From the NCBI GenBank assembly GCA_965200525.1, contig OZ241368.1, positions 248,001 through 312,000 of the forward strand: a DNA stretch of 64,000 bases, in the 5' to 3' direction. Source of the DNA: JANNPJ01 sp965200525 (GTDB taxonomy: Bacteria > Actinomycetota > Actinomycetes > Actinomycetales > Kineosporiaceae). Of this stretch, positions 16,208 through 24,388 are shown one piece after another (position 1 is the first letter of the stretch; every line of letters begins with the position of its first letter). The position numbers and the translations under genes are program-made. The notes below the pieces were generated by a model. The model saw only the letters and a list, made by a program, of their open reading frames with translations. It did no database searches and was not told the DNA's origin.

Positions 16208-17113
16208 TTAAGCGGCCTGGGCGGCCGGTGTGGTGATGATGGTCTCGAATTCGATGGGGGTCAATCGGTTCAGTCGGTTCTGCCGGCGCCGGCGGTGGTA
16301 GGTGCGTTCGATCCAGGTGACGATGGCCAGGCGTAGTTGCTCGCGGGTGGTCCAGGTTCGGCGGTCCAGGACGTTCTTCTGCAGTAGCGCGAAGAACGAT
16401 TCCATTGCGGCGTTGTCTGCGCAGGTCCCGACTCGGCCCATCGATCCGAGCAGATCGTGGCGTTTGAGGGCGCGAACGAATTTCCTGCTCCGGAACTGGG
16501 ACCCTCGGTCCGAATGCACTATGCAGGAGGAGATTTCGGTGCGCGTATGACCTTGGGCCAGGCGGTTGGCGACGGAGTTGTTCAGTGCGCGTACGGCCAG
16601 GCGGGACTTCATCCTGGAGTCGATGGAGTAGCCGACGATCCGGTTGGACCAGACGTCCTTGATCGCGCACAGGTAGACCTTGCCCTCACCAGTCCTATGT
16701 TCGGTGATATCGGTCAGCCACAACTGGTTGGGGCCGGTCGCGGTGAACTTCCGTTTCACCCGGTCGTCGTGCACCGGCGGGCCGGGTCTCTTGGACTTGG
16801 GCTTCTTCTTCGCGAACGCCGAGAACCACCCGCCGGACGAGCAGATCCGCCACGCGGTCCGCTCACACATGCCCTGACCTGCACTCTTGGCCTCTTCGAC
16901 GAGGAACCGGTACCCGAACTCCGGATCCGCACGATGGGCGTCGAACAAGGCATCAGCCCGATAGGCCTGACGCAGCTGGGTGTCGGTGACCGGCTGGGCC
17001 AGCCACCGGTAGTAGGGCTGACGAGCGATCTTCAGAACCCGGCACGTCACCGCGACCGGCACCCGTACAGGGGCACCGGCCGCGGCCAGCTCACGGACGA
17101 GCGGGTACATCAT
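16208..17113 (-). CDS. IS3-family transposase OrfB
   Basis: Catalytic subunit, 301 residues. DDE residues: D in LWLTDITEH, D in IVHSDRGSQF, E in ADNAAMESFFALL. The N-terminal part has the HTH_21-like FGYRFLVEEAK and the typical RTAWRICS. The ATG overlaps the stop of orfA (ATGA at 17110-17113), next to an AAAA run that could also serve a -1 frameshift to an OrfAB fusion. Confidence 0.92.
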   Translation of the reverse strand: MMYPLVRELAAAGAPVRVPVAVTCRVLKIARQPYYRWLAQPVTDTQLRQAYRADALFDAHRADPEFGYRFLVEEAKSAGQGMCERTAWRICSSGGWFSAFAKKKPKSKRPGPPVHDDRVKRKFTATGPNQLWLTDITEHRTGEGKVYLCAIKDVWSNRIVGYSIDSRMKSRLAVRALNNSVANRLAQGHTRTEISSCIVHSDRGSQFRSRKFVRALKRHDLLGSMGRVGTCADNAAMESFFALLQKNVLDRRTWTTREQLRLAIVTWIERTYHRRRRQNRLNRLTPIEFETIITTPAAQAA

Positions 17114-17424
17114 TTTCCCGGCAAGTTCGCCTGCGACAGGTAGGCGGCGGCCTTGCGCAGGACCTCGTTCTCCATCTCCAGCAACCGGTTACGCCGACGC
17201 AGCTCCCGTAACTCAGCCGACTCGGTCTCGCTCACCCCGGGCCGCTTGCCGTCCTCGACATCAGCCTTGCTCAGCCAGTTACGAAGGCACGACTCGCTGA
17301 TCCCGAAGTCCTTCGCGATCTGGGGTATCGGAGCCTCACCACGCCTGGCCACGGCCACCACGTCGTCACGGAACTCCTTGGGATGGGGTCTAGGCACGAT
17401 CAACATCCTTCCAGCAGGGCGCAC
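17110..17424 (-). CDS. IS3-family transposase OrfA
   Basis: DNA-binding subunit, 104 residues in the longest frame; the conserved part starts at PRPHPKEFRDDVVAVARRGE. HTH (IPQIAKDFGISESCLRNWLSK) is followed by a leucine-zipper-like helix (LRELRRRNRLLEMENEVLRK). It lies just inside the right inverted repeat and is coupled to orfB. Confidence 0.9.
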   Translation of the reverse strand: MRPAGRMLIVPRPHPKEFRDDVVAVARRGEAPIPQIAKDFGISESCLRNWLSKADVEDGKRPGVSETESAELRELRRRNRLLEMENEVLRKAAAYLSQANLPGK

Positions 17425-17499
17425 AGCCCCACAGATCAGATGTCACCTATCCGTGCAGCAGTCCCGTCTGTCCGGAACTTCGTGTGCGGGGGATTCGGC

Positions 17500-17768
17500 T
17501 TAGTGAAGGTTTAGACGGTCACCATAGGTGATGGCCAGGACGTTGAGGATGTTCTTCCAGCCGTTGATCCGGCCGGTGGGGTTGGTGCGGTTGGGCCTCC
17601 TTTTCCGCACGGTGAGGTAGAGAATTTTGAGTGCCGACTGTTCCGTGGGGAAGTGCCCCCGCCGTCGGACGGCTTGCCTGAACCGGGCATTCAGGGACTC
17701 GATGCCGTTGGTGGTGTAGATGAGTTTCCTTATCTGTGGCGGGAATTCGAGGAAGGGCACGAACTCTG
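17500..17768 (-). pseudogene. IS256-family transposase remnant, C-terminal part
   Basis: Encodes FVPFLEFPPQIRKLIYTT, the IESLNARFRQ block and the C-terminus of an IS256/mutator transposase, ending in GDRLNLH. The remainder of the same gene continues at 19246 on the other side of an inserted IS256 element: joining the two parts across the 9-base duplication restores WPEFVPFLEF in frame. The catalytic Glu region survives but the first half of the protein is missing. Confidence 0.85.
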
Positions 17769-19245
17769 AGCCTGTCAGATGGTCTGTGTACAAGATCCCT
17801 TTTGAGAGGGTAAACACGTGACCGTGAGCGAAGATCATCAGAAGCCGTCGCAGGAGTCGCAGTCGGCCCCGGTTGAGGGTCCACCGGCGGCGCGGGCGGC
17901 GGTGAAGGAAATGCTGGAGGCCGGCCTGCTGGACCGGCTGATGGAGCGCGTCGATGCCGGTGACCTGACCTTGACCGGGGAGGGTGGGTTCCTGCCGGAG
18001 ATGGTGAAGGCGGTGCTGGAGCGGGGATTGCAGGCCGAGCTCACCGATCACCTCGGCTACGAGAAGGGCGATCGGGCCGGGCGGGGCTCGACGAACTCCC
18101 GCAACGGCTCCACGCCCAAGACGCTGGCCACCCAGGTCGGCGACGTGCCCCTGGCGGTCCCACGCGACCGTCAAGGTTCGTTCGAGCCGCGACTGGTGCC
18201 CAAAGGCGCCCGCCGCGCCGGCGGCCTGGACGAGATGATCATCTCGCTCTACGCCGGCGGGATGACGGTCCGCGACATCCGCCACCATCTGGCCCGCACG
18301 GTCGGAACGGACCTGTCCCACGAGACGATCAGCAACATCACCGACGCCGTCCTGGAGGAGGTGAAGAGCTGGCAGACAAGGCCTTTGGAGCCGATCTATC
18401 CGATTGTCTACCTCGACGCGCTGATCGTGAAGGTCCGCGACGGGCACCAGGTGAGGAACAAGGCCGCACACATCGCCGTCGGCGTGGACCTGGAAGGCGT
18501 CAAGCACGTCCTGGGCATCTGGGTCCAGGCCGCCGAGGGCGCGAAGTTCTGGGCCGGGGTCTGCGCGGAGCTGCGTAACCGGGGCGTGCGGGACGTGCTG
18601 ATCGTTTGCTGCGACGGCCTGTCGGGGTTTCCCGACGCGATCGAGGCGACGTGGCCGCAGGCGACCGTGCAGACGTGCACGGTGCACCTGATCCGGGCCT
18701 CGATGCGGTTCGTGGCCTACCAGGACCGCAAGAAGGTCGCCGCGGCGCTGCGGCCGATCTACACCGCCCCGAACGCGGACGTGGCTCACACCGAACTGCA
18801 GGCCTTCGCCGACGCGGCGCTGGGCCGCAAGTACCCCGCAACGGTGATGACCTGGCAGAACGCATGGGAGCAGTTCACGCCGTTCCTGGCGTTCCCGCCC
18901 GAGGTCCGCAAGGTCATCTACACCACCAACGCCATCGAGTCCCTGAACTACCAGCTGCGCAAGATCATCAAGAATCGTGGTCATTTCCCGAACGACGACG
19001 CCGTGATCAAGCTGCTCTGGCTCGCGATCCGCGACATCGAGGACAAGCGGGCCCGTGACCGGGCCCGCGAGCAAGGCATCGCTCGCGATCAGCGAAAAGC
19101 CCTGTCCCGGCTCGTGGAAGGCGCCACTACCCAAGGCTGGCGGCCTGTGCTCGGCGTGTTGAGCATGACCTACCCCGAACGCCTCAACCAGTACCTCAAC
19201 TGACCACTTTTCTAGATCAACTTACACAGAAATCTTGACAGGCCC
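17769..19245. mobile_element. IS256-family element nested in an older IS256 remnant
   Basis: Inverted ends share GCCTGTCA and TCTGTGTA blocks (left from 17769, right to 19245). The flanking 9 bases CGAACTCTG are repeated at 17760-17768 and 19246-19254, the 8-9 bp duplication expected for the family. It carries one intact transposase gene. Confidence 0.92.
17818..19203 (+). CDS. IS256-family transposase
   Basis: A 461-residue mutator-type transposase. The RNase H-like core is complete: D in IVYLDALIVKV, D in VCCDGLSGFPDAI, the CTVHLIR signature, and E in YTTNAIESLNYQLRKIIK. The N-terminus (MLEAGLLDRLMERV ... ELTDHLGYEKGD) is also typical. GTG start at 17818. It is intact with both ends present, so the element could be mobile. 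Confidence 0.95.
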   Translation: MTVSEDHQKPSQESQSAPVEGPPAARAAVKEMLEAGLLDRLMERVDAGDLTLTGEGGFLPEMVKAVLERGLQAELTDHLGYEKGDRAGRGSTNSRNGSTPKTLATQVGDVPLAVPRDRQGSFEPRLVPKGARRAGGLDEMIISLYAGGMTVRDIRHHLARTVGTDLSHETISNITDAVLEEVKSWQTRPLEPIYPIVYLDALIVKVRDGHQVRNKAAHIAVGVDLEGVKHVLGIWVQAAEGAKFWAGVCAELRNRGVRDVLIVCCDGLSGFPDAIEATWPQATVQTCTVHLIRASMRFVAYQDRKKVAAALRPIYTAPNADVAHTELQAFADAALGRKYPATVMTWQNAWEQFTPFLAFPPEVRKVIYTTNAIESLNYQLRKIIKNRGHFPNDDAVIKLLWLAIRDIEDKRARDRAREQGIARDQRKALSRLVEGATTQGWRPVLGVLSMTYPERLNQYLN

Positions 19246-19440
19246 CGAACTCTGGCCAGGACCTCTCCCACATCGCGACCATCGCCGGGTACTTGGGTCG
19301 CCAGGTCTGGGCGAAGTCCGCGAACTCGGCCTCAGCGCCTGCGAGGGTGGCGCTGCCGTAGACCTTCTTCAGGTCAGCCCCGGCGGCGGTGGCGCCCCCA
19401 GCTGAGCCGCACCGGACACAAGCTCCAGGCATCTACCGGT
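19246..19440 (-). pseudogene. IS256-family transposase remnant, middle part
   Basis: The minus-strand frame encodes ADLKKVYGSATLAGAEAEF, then FAQTWRPKYPAMVAMWERSWPEF, the segment that precedes FVPFLEF in the remnant at 17500-17768. It breaks off near 19,385 into unrelated sequence. A shorter relic of the same block (ADLKKVHASGALTGVE) is found at 41,560. Confidence 0.8.
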
Positions 19441-19486
19441 GGGTCCTGCTGATGGCCTACAGCCGGATCCACCGGTGGATGTGAGG

Positions 19487-20131
19487 ATGAACAGCATGAG
19501 CCAATCCAGAGTCGGCGAGCTTCTTCACCTTCTGGAAGAACGCTGGACTCAACAGGGCGCGAACTTCGCCCGGCTGCTGCCTGGCGCCAGCCGCGCAGAA
19601 CTGGACGCCGCGGAAGATCAGCTGGGCTTCGCGTTGCCGCAGGAAGTGCGGGAGTGGTTCGGGTGGCACAACGGGATCAACCCTGACCAGCAGCTCGGCG
19701 GCATGGTCACGTTTCCCAACCTCAAGGTGGTGGGCGCCCTCGCCTACTCGATCAAAGATCGGCACACAAACCTGTTCAATTCACCCGTAGACCCCGAAGA
19801 CGACCCCAACGGCGACCTCATGTGGAATCCGACCTGGCTGGCCATCACCAGCACGGAAAAACATCAACTGGTCGCAGACTGCGCCGGCGCAGCCCAAGAC
19901 CAACAGCCACCGGCACCGGCACCGGCACCGGCACCGGTGCACTACATCAGCTGGTGGACAACCAACCGGCCCTGGCGCGAACCTTCCCTACCCTCGATCA
20001 CCGCGATGCTCGAGATCTGGTGGCAATTGACCGAAGACGGCCTCTGGAGCTACGACACCAAACGACAAGCATGGGACCGAAGCCGATACCCAGAGATCCC
20101 CACCGAAATTAAGGCCACGAACATCGCGTGA
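19487..20131 (+). CDS. SMI1/KNR4 (SUKH) family protein
   Basis: About 214 residues. The SUKH fold signature is visible: LPGASRAELDAAEDQLGFAL, PQEVREWFGWHNG, then GGMVTFPNLK and WLAITS. SUKH proteins are often immunity partners of polymorphic toxins, though many are solitary. A (Pro-Ala) run (PPAPAPAPAPVH), encoded by CACCGG repeats at about 19913-19938, separates the N-terminal domain from a Trp-rich C-terminus. Start at ATG 19487; ATG 19496 is an alternative. No toxin gene is next to it: the left neighbour is the IS256 remnant, which may have replaced it. Confidence 0.8.
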   Translation: MNSMSQSRVGELLHLLEERWTQQGANFARLLPGASRAELDAAEDQLGFALPQEVREWFGWHNGINPDQQLGGMVTFPNLKVVGALAYSIKDRHTNLFNSPVDPEDDPNGDLMWNPTWLAITSTEKHQLVADCAGAAQDQQPPAPAPAPAPVHYISWWTTNRPWREPSLPSITAMLEIWWQLTEDGLWSYDTKRQAWDRSRYPEIPTEIKATNIA

Positions 20132-20746
20132 CTGACCAGACAGGGCAATCGAAGCCAGTCCCACGACCCGGCGACGAAGTCCGTCAGGATGAGGTTGGAG
20201 CGAAAGAGCGGCATCGACACAACTGGTGACGCCTCGGTCAGGTCTATGACCGTCGGTGCCGGGTCGCCGAGCGATGTGTCGGACGCATCTCCGGACGCGG
20301 TGCCGGCCACTTCAAAGCCCCCTTCGATCTGAACGCGGCCATAATGCGCGTCGTCACTCCACGTACCCAATGTTACTCACGGTACGGCAGGGAGAAGCTC
20401 GTGCGATCTTCGGAGATTCGTGTCTTCGGCGTTTCTGTAGACGTGAAGACGCCACCAGGAGATTCCATGGGTGAGCGATGACGCCGAGATTTTCCGTCGA
20501 TCTGTCAGCAGTGCATCTCGTTGTAGGAGTGTGAATCACGAGCACCAGTGCTGGCCGCTCTTCGCCGCGGCGGTCGCGGTGACCGGGTCGCAGGACGGCG
20601 CCGAGCAGGAGACCTGCCATCACGCTCGCTGCCGTTCGCCGCATCACACCGGAACCCTCCGTTCGTAGGGACGGACCCCAGTCGCGTGAACCCGGCCGAC
20701 TTCAGCCTTCTGGACGCTTCATCGGCTGCCCGGGGGCACCCGAGCC
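20132..20746. other. Gene-free stretch, possible fragments
   Basis: No complete gene. On the minus strand about 20,160-20,345 there is protein-like sequence (PTVIDLTEASPVVSMPLF, LILTDFVAGSWDW) without start or end that fits, probably a fragment. The remainder shows nothing recognisable. Confidence 0.35.
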
Positions 20747-20945
20747 TTATCCGAAGACCGAGGCCGCCCATTCGAGGTGGTCGATGAACGGATTCCGGTT
20801 GTGCTGGAACTGCGAGTAGATCACGTTGTTGCCGATCATTTCGACCACCGACGGCGGGTCCTGGGAGGTTCCATGCCTCCAGCACCGACAATCGCCCGAT
20901 CCTGGGCGTGGTGCCGCTGCTGACCACGTTGCCCACTTCCAAGTG
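20747..20945 (-). pseudogene. Endonuclease I remnant, C-terminal, frameshifted
   Basis: Minus-strand sequence encodes LEVGNVVSSGTTPRIGRLSV then, after a frame change, SQDPPSVVEMIGNNVIYSQF and QHNRNPFIDHLEWAASVFG. This is the C-terminal quarter of an endonuclease I (NucM/EndA) family protein. A longer and less damaged relative lies at 56975-57400; the two share most residues over this stretch, including the final SVFG. The catalytic His region is absent. Confidence 0.85.
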
Positions 20946-21522
20946 GTCGTCGCAGGCAGAGGGCTCGCCGTTCGCCGTCCGTCTCTACTGCCGCCTCTAA
21001 TTCTCTTAGTCGACGGGCGGCCGGTCACCCTGGAAGACAGTCCGTCGCCGTCCGCACTGCCGTCGCTGTCGGTACGCCGACTGAACGCCACCGGGCTCAC
21101 CGGCCCGATCGCCGCGGCCCCAACGGCTGGACCGGATCATGAGTTTCACGAGGCGCCGGTTCCCGATGCCACCAGCACGACGGTGACGTTCGCGTGGTCC
21201 GGGCAGCGCGCGAGCAGCACCTTGGTCGCCGACCGGCTGACACTGCTCGTCGTCCCGGCTCCAGGCTCGACATCCGCCAACATCGTCGCCGTCCGAGCCT
21301 GGAGCGAAATCGGAGCCGCCCGCCGTCCCCGGACCCCCACCGCCACCTGCACATCATCAGCGGCACCGCCGCCGCTGCGGTCACTCAGGCTCTGCGCTCA
21401 GCCCGGCCCGGCATCTACTGGATCTCGGGACAGACCGTGAACCTACCCTTGGCAAGTCGGCAGGTCCGCGTTACCGTTCCGGGCAGTCACCCAAGAGCAA
21501 CGACGACGAACGTTGAAATCGA
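20946..21522. other. Gene-free stretch upstream of the GH43-like gene
   Basis: Plus-strand frames here contain protein-like bits (DATSTTVTFAWSGQR, STLVADRLTLLVVPAP) but no consistent start, end or family. Probably further decayed sequence plus the GH43-like promoter. Confidence 0.3.
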
Positions 21523-21538
21523 ATTGAAACGTTACAAT
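21523..21538. promoter_or_regulatory. LacI-type operator upstream of the GH43-like gene
   Basis: ATTGAAACGTTACAAT is a near-perfect palindrome around the central AACGTT typical of LacI/CcpA-type repressors. It lies 28 bases before the start codon, where it would block transcription initiation. A second AACGTTGAAAT half-like copy is at 21509-21519. Confidence 0.55.
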
Positions 21539-21566
21539 GTCGTGCCTCGGCCACGGAGGTTCAATG

Positions 21567-23753
21567 ATGATCTTTCGGCTCGCTCTACCCCGCCGACTCA
21601 ACCGTCCGATGGGTGGGCGGCTCCTGGCCGTGGCCGCGATGGTTTTCGCTCTGTTCCTGGCCGCACCGGTGGTCGCACACGCGAGCTCGGCGTCCACGAT
21701 CCAGAATGGCGACGCCACCGGGCAGATCAGCCGCTTCGACGTCGACGGCAATTCTCTCGATGCTCATGACGGCTCAATACTGCAGGTGGGAAACACTTTC
21801 TACCTTTATGGCACCAGCTATGCCTGCGGCTATGGGTATCAGGTGAACAGCAGCTTCTGCGGTTTCAAGGTGTACGGCTCGTTCGACCTGACGCACTGGA
21901 CCGACCGCGGGTACATCCTGGCCCCGGGCGCCTGCAGCTACTGCTTCCGCCCGCATGTGGTCTACAACGCCTCGACCGGCAAGTATGTGCTCTGGGCGGA
22001 CGGCGGCGGGCACTACATCGTGGCCGCCAGTCCGACTCCCACCGGGCTTTTCACCCGTCAGGCTGACCCCAGTCTTTCCGTCGGCGGCGCAGTCGACGAG
22101 TCGCTGTTCGTGGACGACGACGGGACCGGCTACGTCATCCACAACACCACCCTTGATCTCGCCCCGGGAACGACGGCCGACATGGTGGTCGAGAAGCTCA
22201 CCGCCGATTACCTGAACACCAACGGGCAGTCCGTCCGGCTCGGCCTGGGTGATGTCGAGGCGTTCACCGTGTTCAAGCGGGCCGGCGTCTACCACGCCCT
22301 GATGTCCGACCCCTCCTGCGCCTACTGCTCCGGCGGCACCGGTGAGATGACCGCCACCTCCATGCTCGGCCCCTGGTCCGGAGCCTGGTACGACCCGAAC
22401 GGAGTGCATCAGAGCGGGCGGGCCGAGCCGCGCTACCGGGCCCGGATCGTGAACCAGACCAATTGCGGAGGCCAGCCCCTGGCCAGCTTCCCGGTGGCGT
22501 CCGGAACAGGCACCACGACCTACCTCTTCGTGTCTGACCGCTGGAACAACCGGGCCCCCAATGAATCCCTGGCCAACCTCTACATCGGCCCCATGAGCTT
22601 CGACAGCACTGGCGCCCTGCAAGACATCAGCTGCCTGAACAGCACGAATGTGACCGTGCCGGGCCCGGCCGGCGCCGACACCAGCCCGCCCGACCTGGAC
22701 CAGAGCAGTGGCTCCGCCGGATTCCACCACTACTGTGACATCGCCGCGAACGTGGAGCGCCAACAGCGTTTCACCGCTTCCCGAACGGGCTCGCTCAGCG
22801 CGCTGTCGATCACCACGTTCCAGGGCGGCTCGCCTAATGCTCCCCTGACCCTGGACGTGCTGGATGCGGGCACCGGCGCCCTGCTCAGTCGGGACGACCT
22901 GCCCGTGGCCACCGTGCCGTGGGCACCGACCGCCCTGACCGTTCGCCCAGCCCTGGGGGTGAGCGCCGGGCACACGTACCTGGTACGACTGCACTCAGCC
23001 ACGAGCAGTGGTTGCTACGGATGGGAGTACGCCGACGCCAACCCGTATCCCGGTGGCGAGGAGTCGTACAGCACCAACAGCGGAGCGACCTTCACGAGCG
23101 AGACCGGCCGCGATCTCAAGTTCAGTGCCAGCGTCTCGAGTACGCCGGTTCTCTCACCCGCCGGCCTCCCGGCCGGGTTCACGGCCTGCGCCTCCGAAGG
23201 TGGCTCCTGCGCCTTCACCGGCACCCGCATGGTGGCCTACGGGGTCGGTTCGTCGCCCGCCTCCTACCGGACCCGGATCGCCAGCGGTTCGATCAACTGC
23301 GGCATCGTCGCGTTCGGCGCCGATCCCGACCTGAACGTCGTCAAATCATGCGCGGTCTCGCCGCTCGGGGGCCCGGCGGGCTTCACCGCCTGCGCGAGCG
23401 AGGGTGGCAGCTGTGCTGTCACCGGACCCACGCTGGTGGCCTACGGCGCCAACGGCGGCTTCGTCTATCGCTTGCTCGGTGCGAACTCTGCCTGCACGAA
23501 CACCGCGTTCGGCGCGGATCCGATTCTCGGCGTCAGCAAAGGCTGCTACCTCGCCCCGAACGGCGGGCCGAGCGGCTGGACTGCGTGTGCGAGCGAGGGT
23601 GGTAGCTGTGCCGCGACCGGCGCCCGGCGGGTGATCTACGGCGCCCGCGGCGCCTTCTTCGCCCGCTGGGTCACTGGGCCCGCCACCTGTGACACGGCGA
23701 CGTTCGGGGGCGACCCGATCTACGGGGTGCTCAAGAGTTGCTACACCACCTGA
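21567..23753 (+). CDS. Secreted GH43-like glycosidase with Cys-rich repeats
   Basis: A 728-residue exported protein. Signal peptide to about residue 38 (VAAMVFALFLAAPVVAHA). Residues about 40-360 read as a five-bladed propeller glycosidase of the GH43/GH117 kind: AHDGSILQVGNTFYLYGTSY, FRPHVVYNASTGKYVLWAD, DESLFVDDDGTGYVIHN, DVEAFTVFKRAGVYHALMSD. Then a domain of about 150 residues, and three C-terminal repeats of about 55 residues, each starting GFTACASEGGSCA- or GWTACASEGGSCA- and ending FGxDP..GV.KSC/KGC, which look like Cys-stabilised carbohydrate-binding modules. GGAGG at 21555 favours the second of two adjacent ATGs. Likely acts outside the cell on galactose- or arabinose-containing polymers; the exact substrate is unknown. 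Confidence 0.75.
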   Translation: MIFRLALPRRLNRPMGGRLLAVAAMVFALFLAAPVVAHASSASTIQNGDATGQISRFDVDGNSLDAHDGSILQVGNTFYLYGTSYACGYGYQVNSSFCGFKVYGSFDLTHWTDRGYILAPGACSYCFRPHVVYNASTGKYVLWADGGGHYIVAASPTPTGLFTRQADPSLSVGGAVDESLFVDDDGTGYVIHNTTLDLAPGTTADMVVEKLTADYLNTNGQSVRLGLGDVEAFTVFKRAGVYHALMSDPSCAYCSGGTGEMTATSMLGPWSGAWYDPNGVHQSGRAEPRYRARIVNQTNCGGQPLASFPVASGTGTTTYLFVSDRWNNRAPNESLANLYIGPMSFDSTGALQDISCLNSTNVTVPGPAGADTSPPDLDQSSGSAGFHHYCDIAANVERQQRFTASRTGSLSALSITTFQGGSPNAPLTLDVLDAGTGALLSRDDLPVATVPWAPTALTVRPALGVSAGHTYLVRLHSATSSGCYGWEYADANPYPGGEESYSTNSGATFTSETGRDLKFSASVSSTPVLSPAGLPAGFTACASEGGSCAFTGTRMVAYGVGSSPASYRTRIASGSINCGIVAFGADPDLNVVKSCAVSPLGGPAGFTACASEGGSCAVTGPTLVAYGANGGFVYRLLGANSACTNTAFGADPILGVSKGCYLAPNGGPSGWTACASEGGSCAATGARRVIYGARGAFFARWVTGPATCDTATFGGDPIYGVLKSCYTT

Positions 23754-23816
23754 GTGGGCTGAGCGCTCACATCTGCAGCAAGGGCTCCGCGTCAAGTGCC
23801 GGGCTGCCCTGGCGCC

Positions 23817-23830
23817 CTCATGGGGACATA
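23817..23830. repeat. Second copy of CTCATGGGGACATA
   Basis: Exact 14-base match to 4992-5005, again followed by a complementary GCCCC/TGTCCCC arm. It lies 64 bases after the GH43-like gene. Confidence 0.3.
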
Positions 23831-23974
23831 GTGCCCCGCGTTCCGGCCCGGATCGTGGAGTTTGGACGACAAACGTGAGCCATCGGCCAGCGCTGACGTC
23901 ACTACGGGAGCCGGGTACATCGAAGCGATCCGCCTATGGGCCGACGAGCTGCGCCAGGCAAGGGGTGGTTTCGC

Positions 23975-24313
23975 CTATCCGGCCTCGACGGCGGCGCGCA
24001 GTTCGGCCAGTAGCTCTCCCTGGTCGGAGAGCATCGTGGTCAGGATGCGGCGGGCGGCGCGCATGAGGTCGGCGACATCGGGGGTGCTGAGGGTGTAGAG
24101 CACGGTTGAACCGTCCCGGGAGGAGGTCACCAGGCCGGCTCGGCGCAGGACGGCCAACTGCTGGGAGAGGTTGGAGGACTCCACCTCGATCTCCTCCAGC
24201 AGCTCTCGCACCGGACGGGGCCCGTCCTGCAACAGCTCCAGGACCCGGATACGCACCGGGTGCCCGAGGGTGCGGAACAGCTCGGCTTTCGCCTGGTACA
24301 GCGGAACCGCCAT
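23975..24313 (-). CDS. ArsR-family repressor without cysteines
   Basis: A 112-residue winged-helix repressor: N-terminal helix QAKAELFRTLGHPVRIRVLE, recognition helix region VESSNLSQQLAVLRRAGLV, wing SRDGSTVLYTL, and a C-terminal dimerisation helix. It contains no Cys at all, so classical thiolate metal sensing is excluded; it may sense a non-metal ligand or use His/Asp/Glu sites. GGAAGGAAGGG precedes the ATG. A 20-base palindrome 50 bases upstream matches one in front of the SulP operon, so it probably represses both itself and that operon. Confidence 0.9.
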   Translation of the reverse strand: MAVPLYQAKAELFRTLGHPVRIRVLELLQDGPRPVRELLEEIEVESSNLSQQLAVLRRAGLVTSSRDGSTVLYTLSTPDVADLMRAARRILTTMLSDQGELLAELRAAVEAG

Positions 24314-24362
24314 CTCACCCTTCCTTCCACACCGGCCCAGGCAGGGATTGTAATCCCTGATG

Positions 24363-24382
24363 AGTTGAAGAACTCTTCGATT
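24363..24382. promoter_or_regulatory. ArsR operator upstream of the arsR-like gene
   Basis: AGTTGAAGAACTCTTCGATT agrees in 17 of 20 bases with the perfect palindrome at 26564-26583. It lies 50 bases upstream of the ArsR-family gene, between it and the end of the SulP gene. Confidence 0.75.
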
Positions 24383-24388
24383 GATGAG

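Larger units (their letters stand above)
16177..17465. mobile_element. IS3-family insertion sequence with GTC target duplication
   Basis: The ends are nearly perfect inverted repeats of 25 bp: GGGACCGCTGCACGGATAGG at 16177 and the complement of GGGACTGCTGCACGGATAGG ending at 17465. GTC flanks both sides (16174-16176 and 17466-17468), a 3-bp target duplication typical of IS3. Transposase genes orfA and orfB are intact, so this looks like a recent insertion. Confidence 0.93.

Noticed and set aside
17769..19134. Minus-strand frame across the IS256 element, fused to the remnant
   Set aside because: Only the last ~90 codons (17500-17768) are coding; the rest is the antisense of the intact transposase.
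19913..19938. CACCGG tandem repeat as a regulatory or phase-variable tract
   Set aside because: Six-base units inside the SUKH gene keep the frame and simply encode a Pro-Ala linker.
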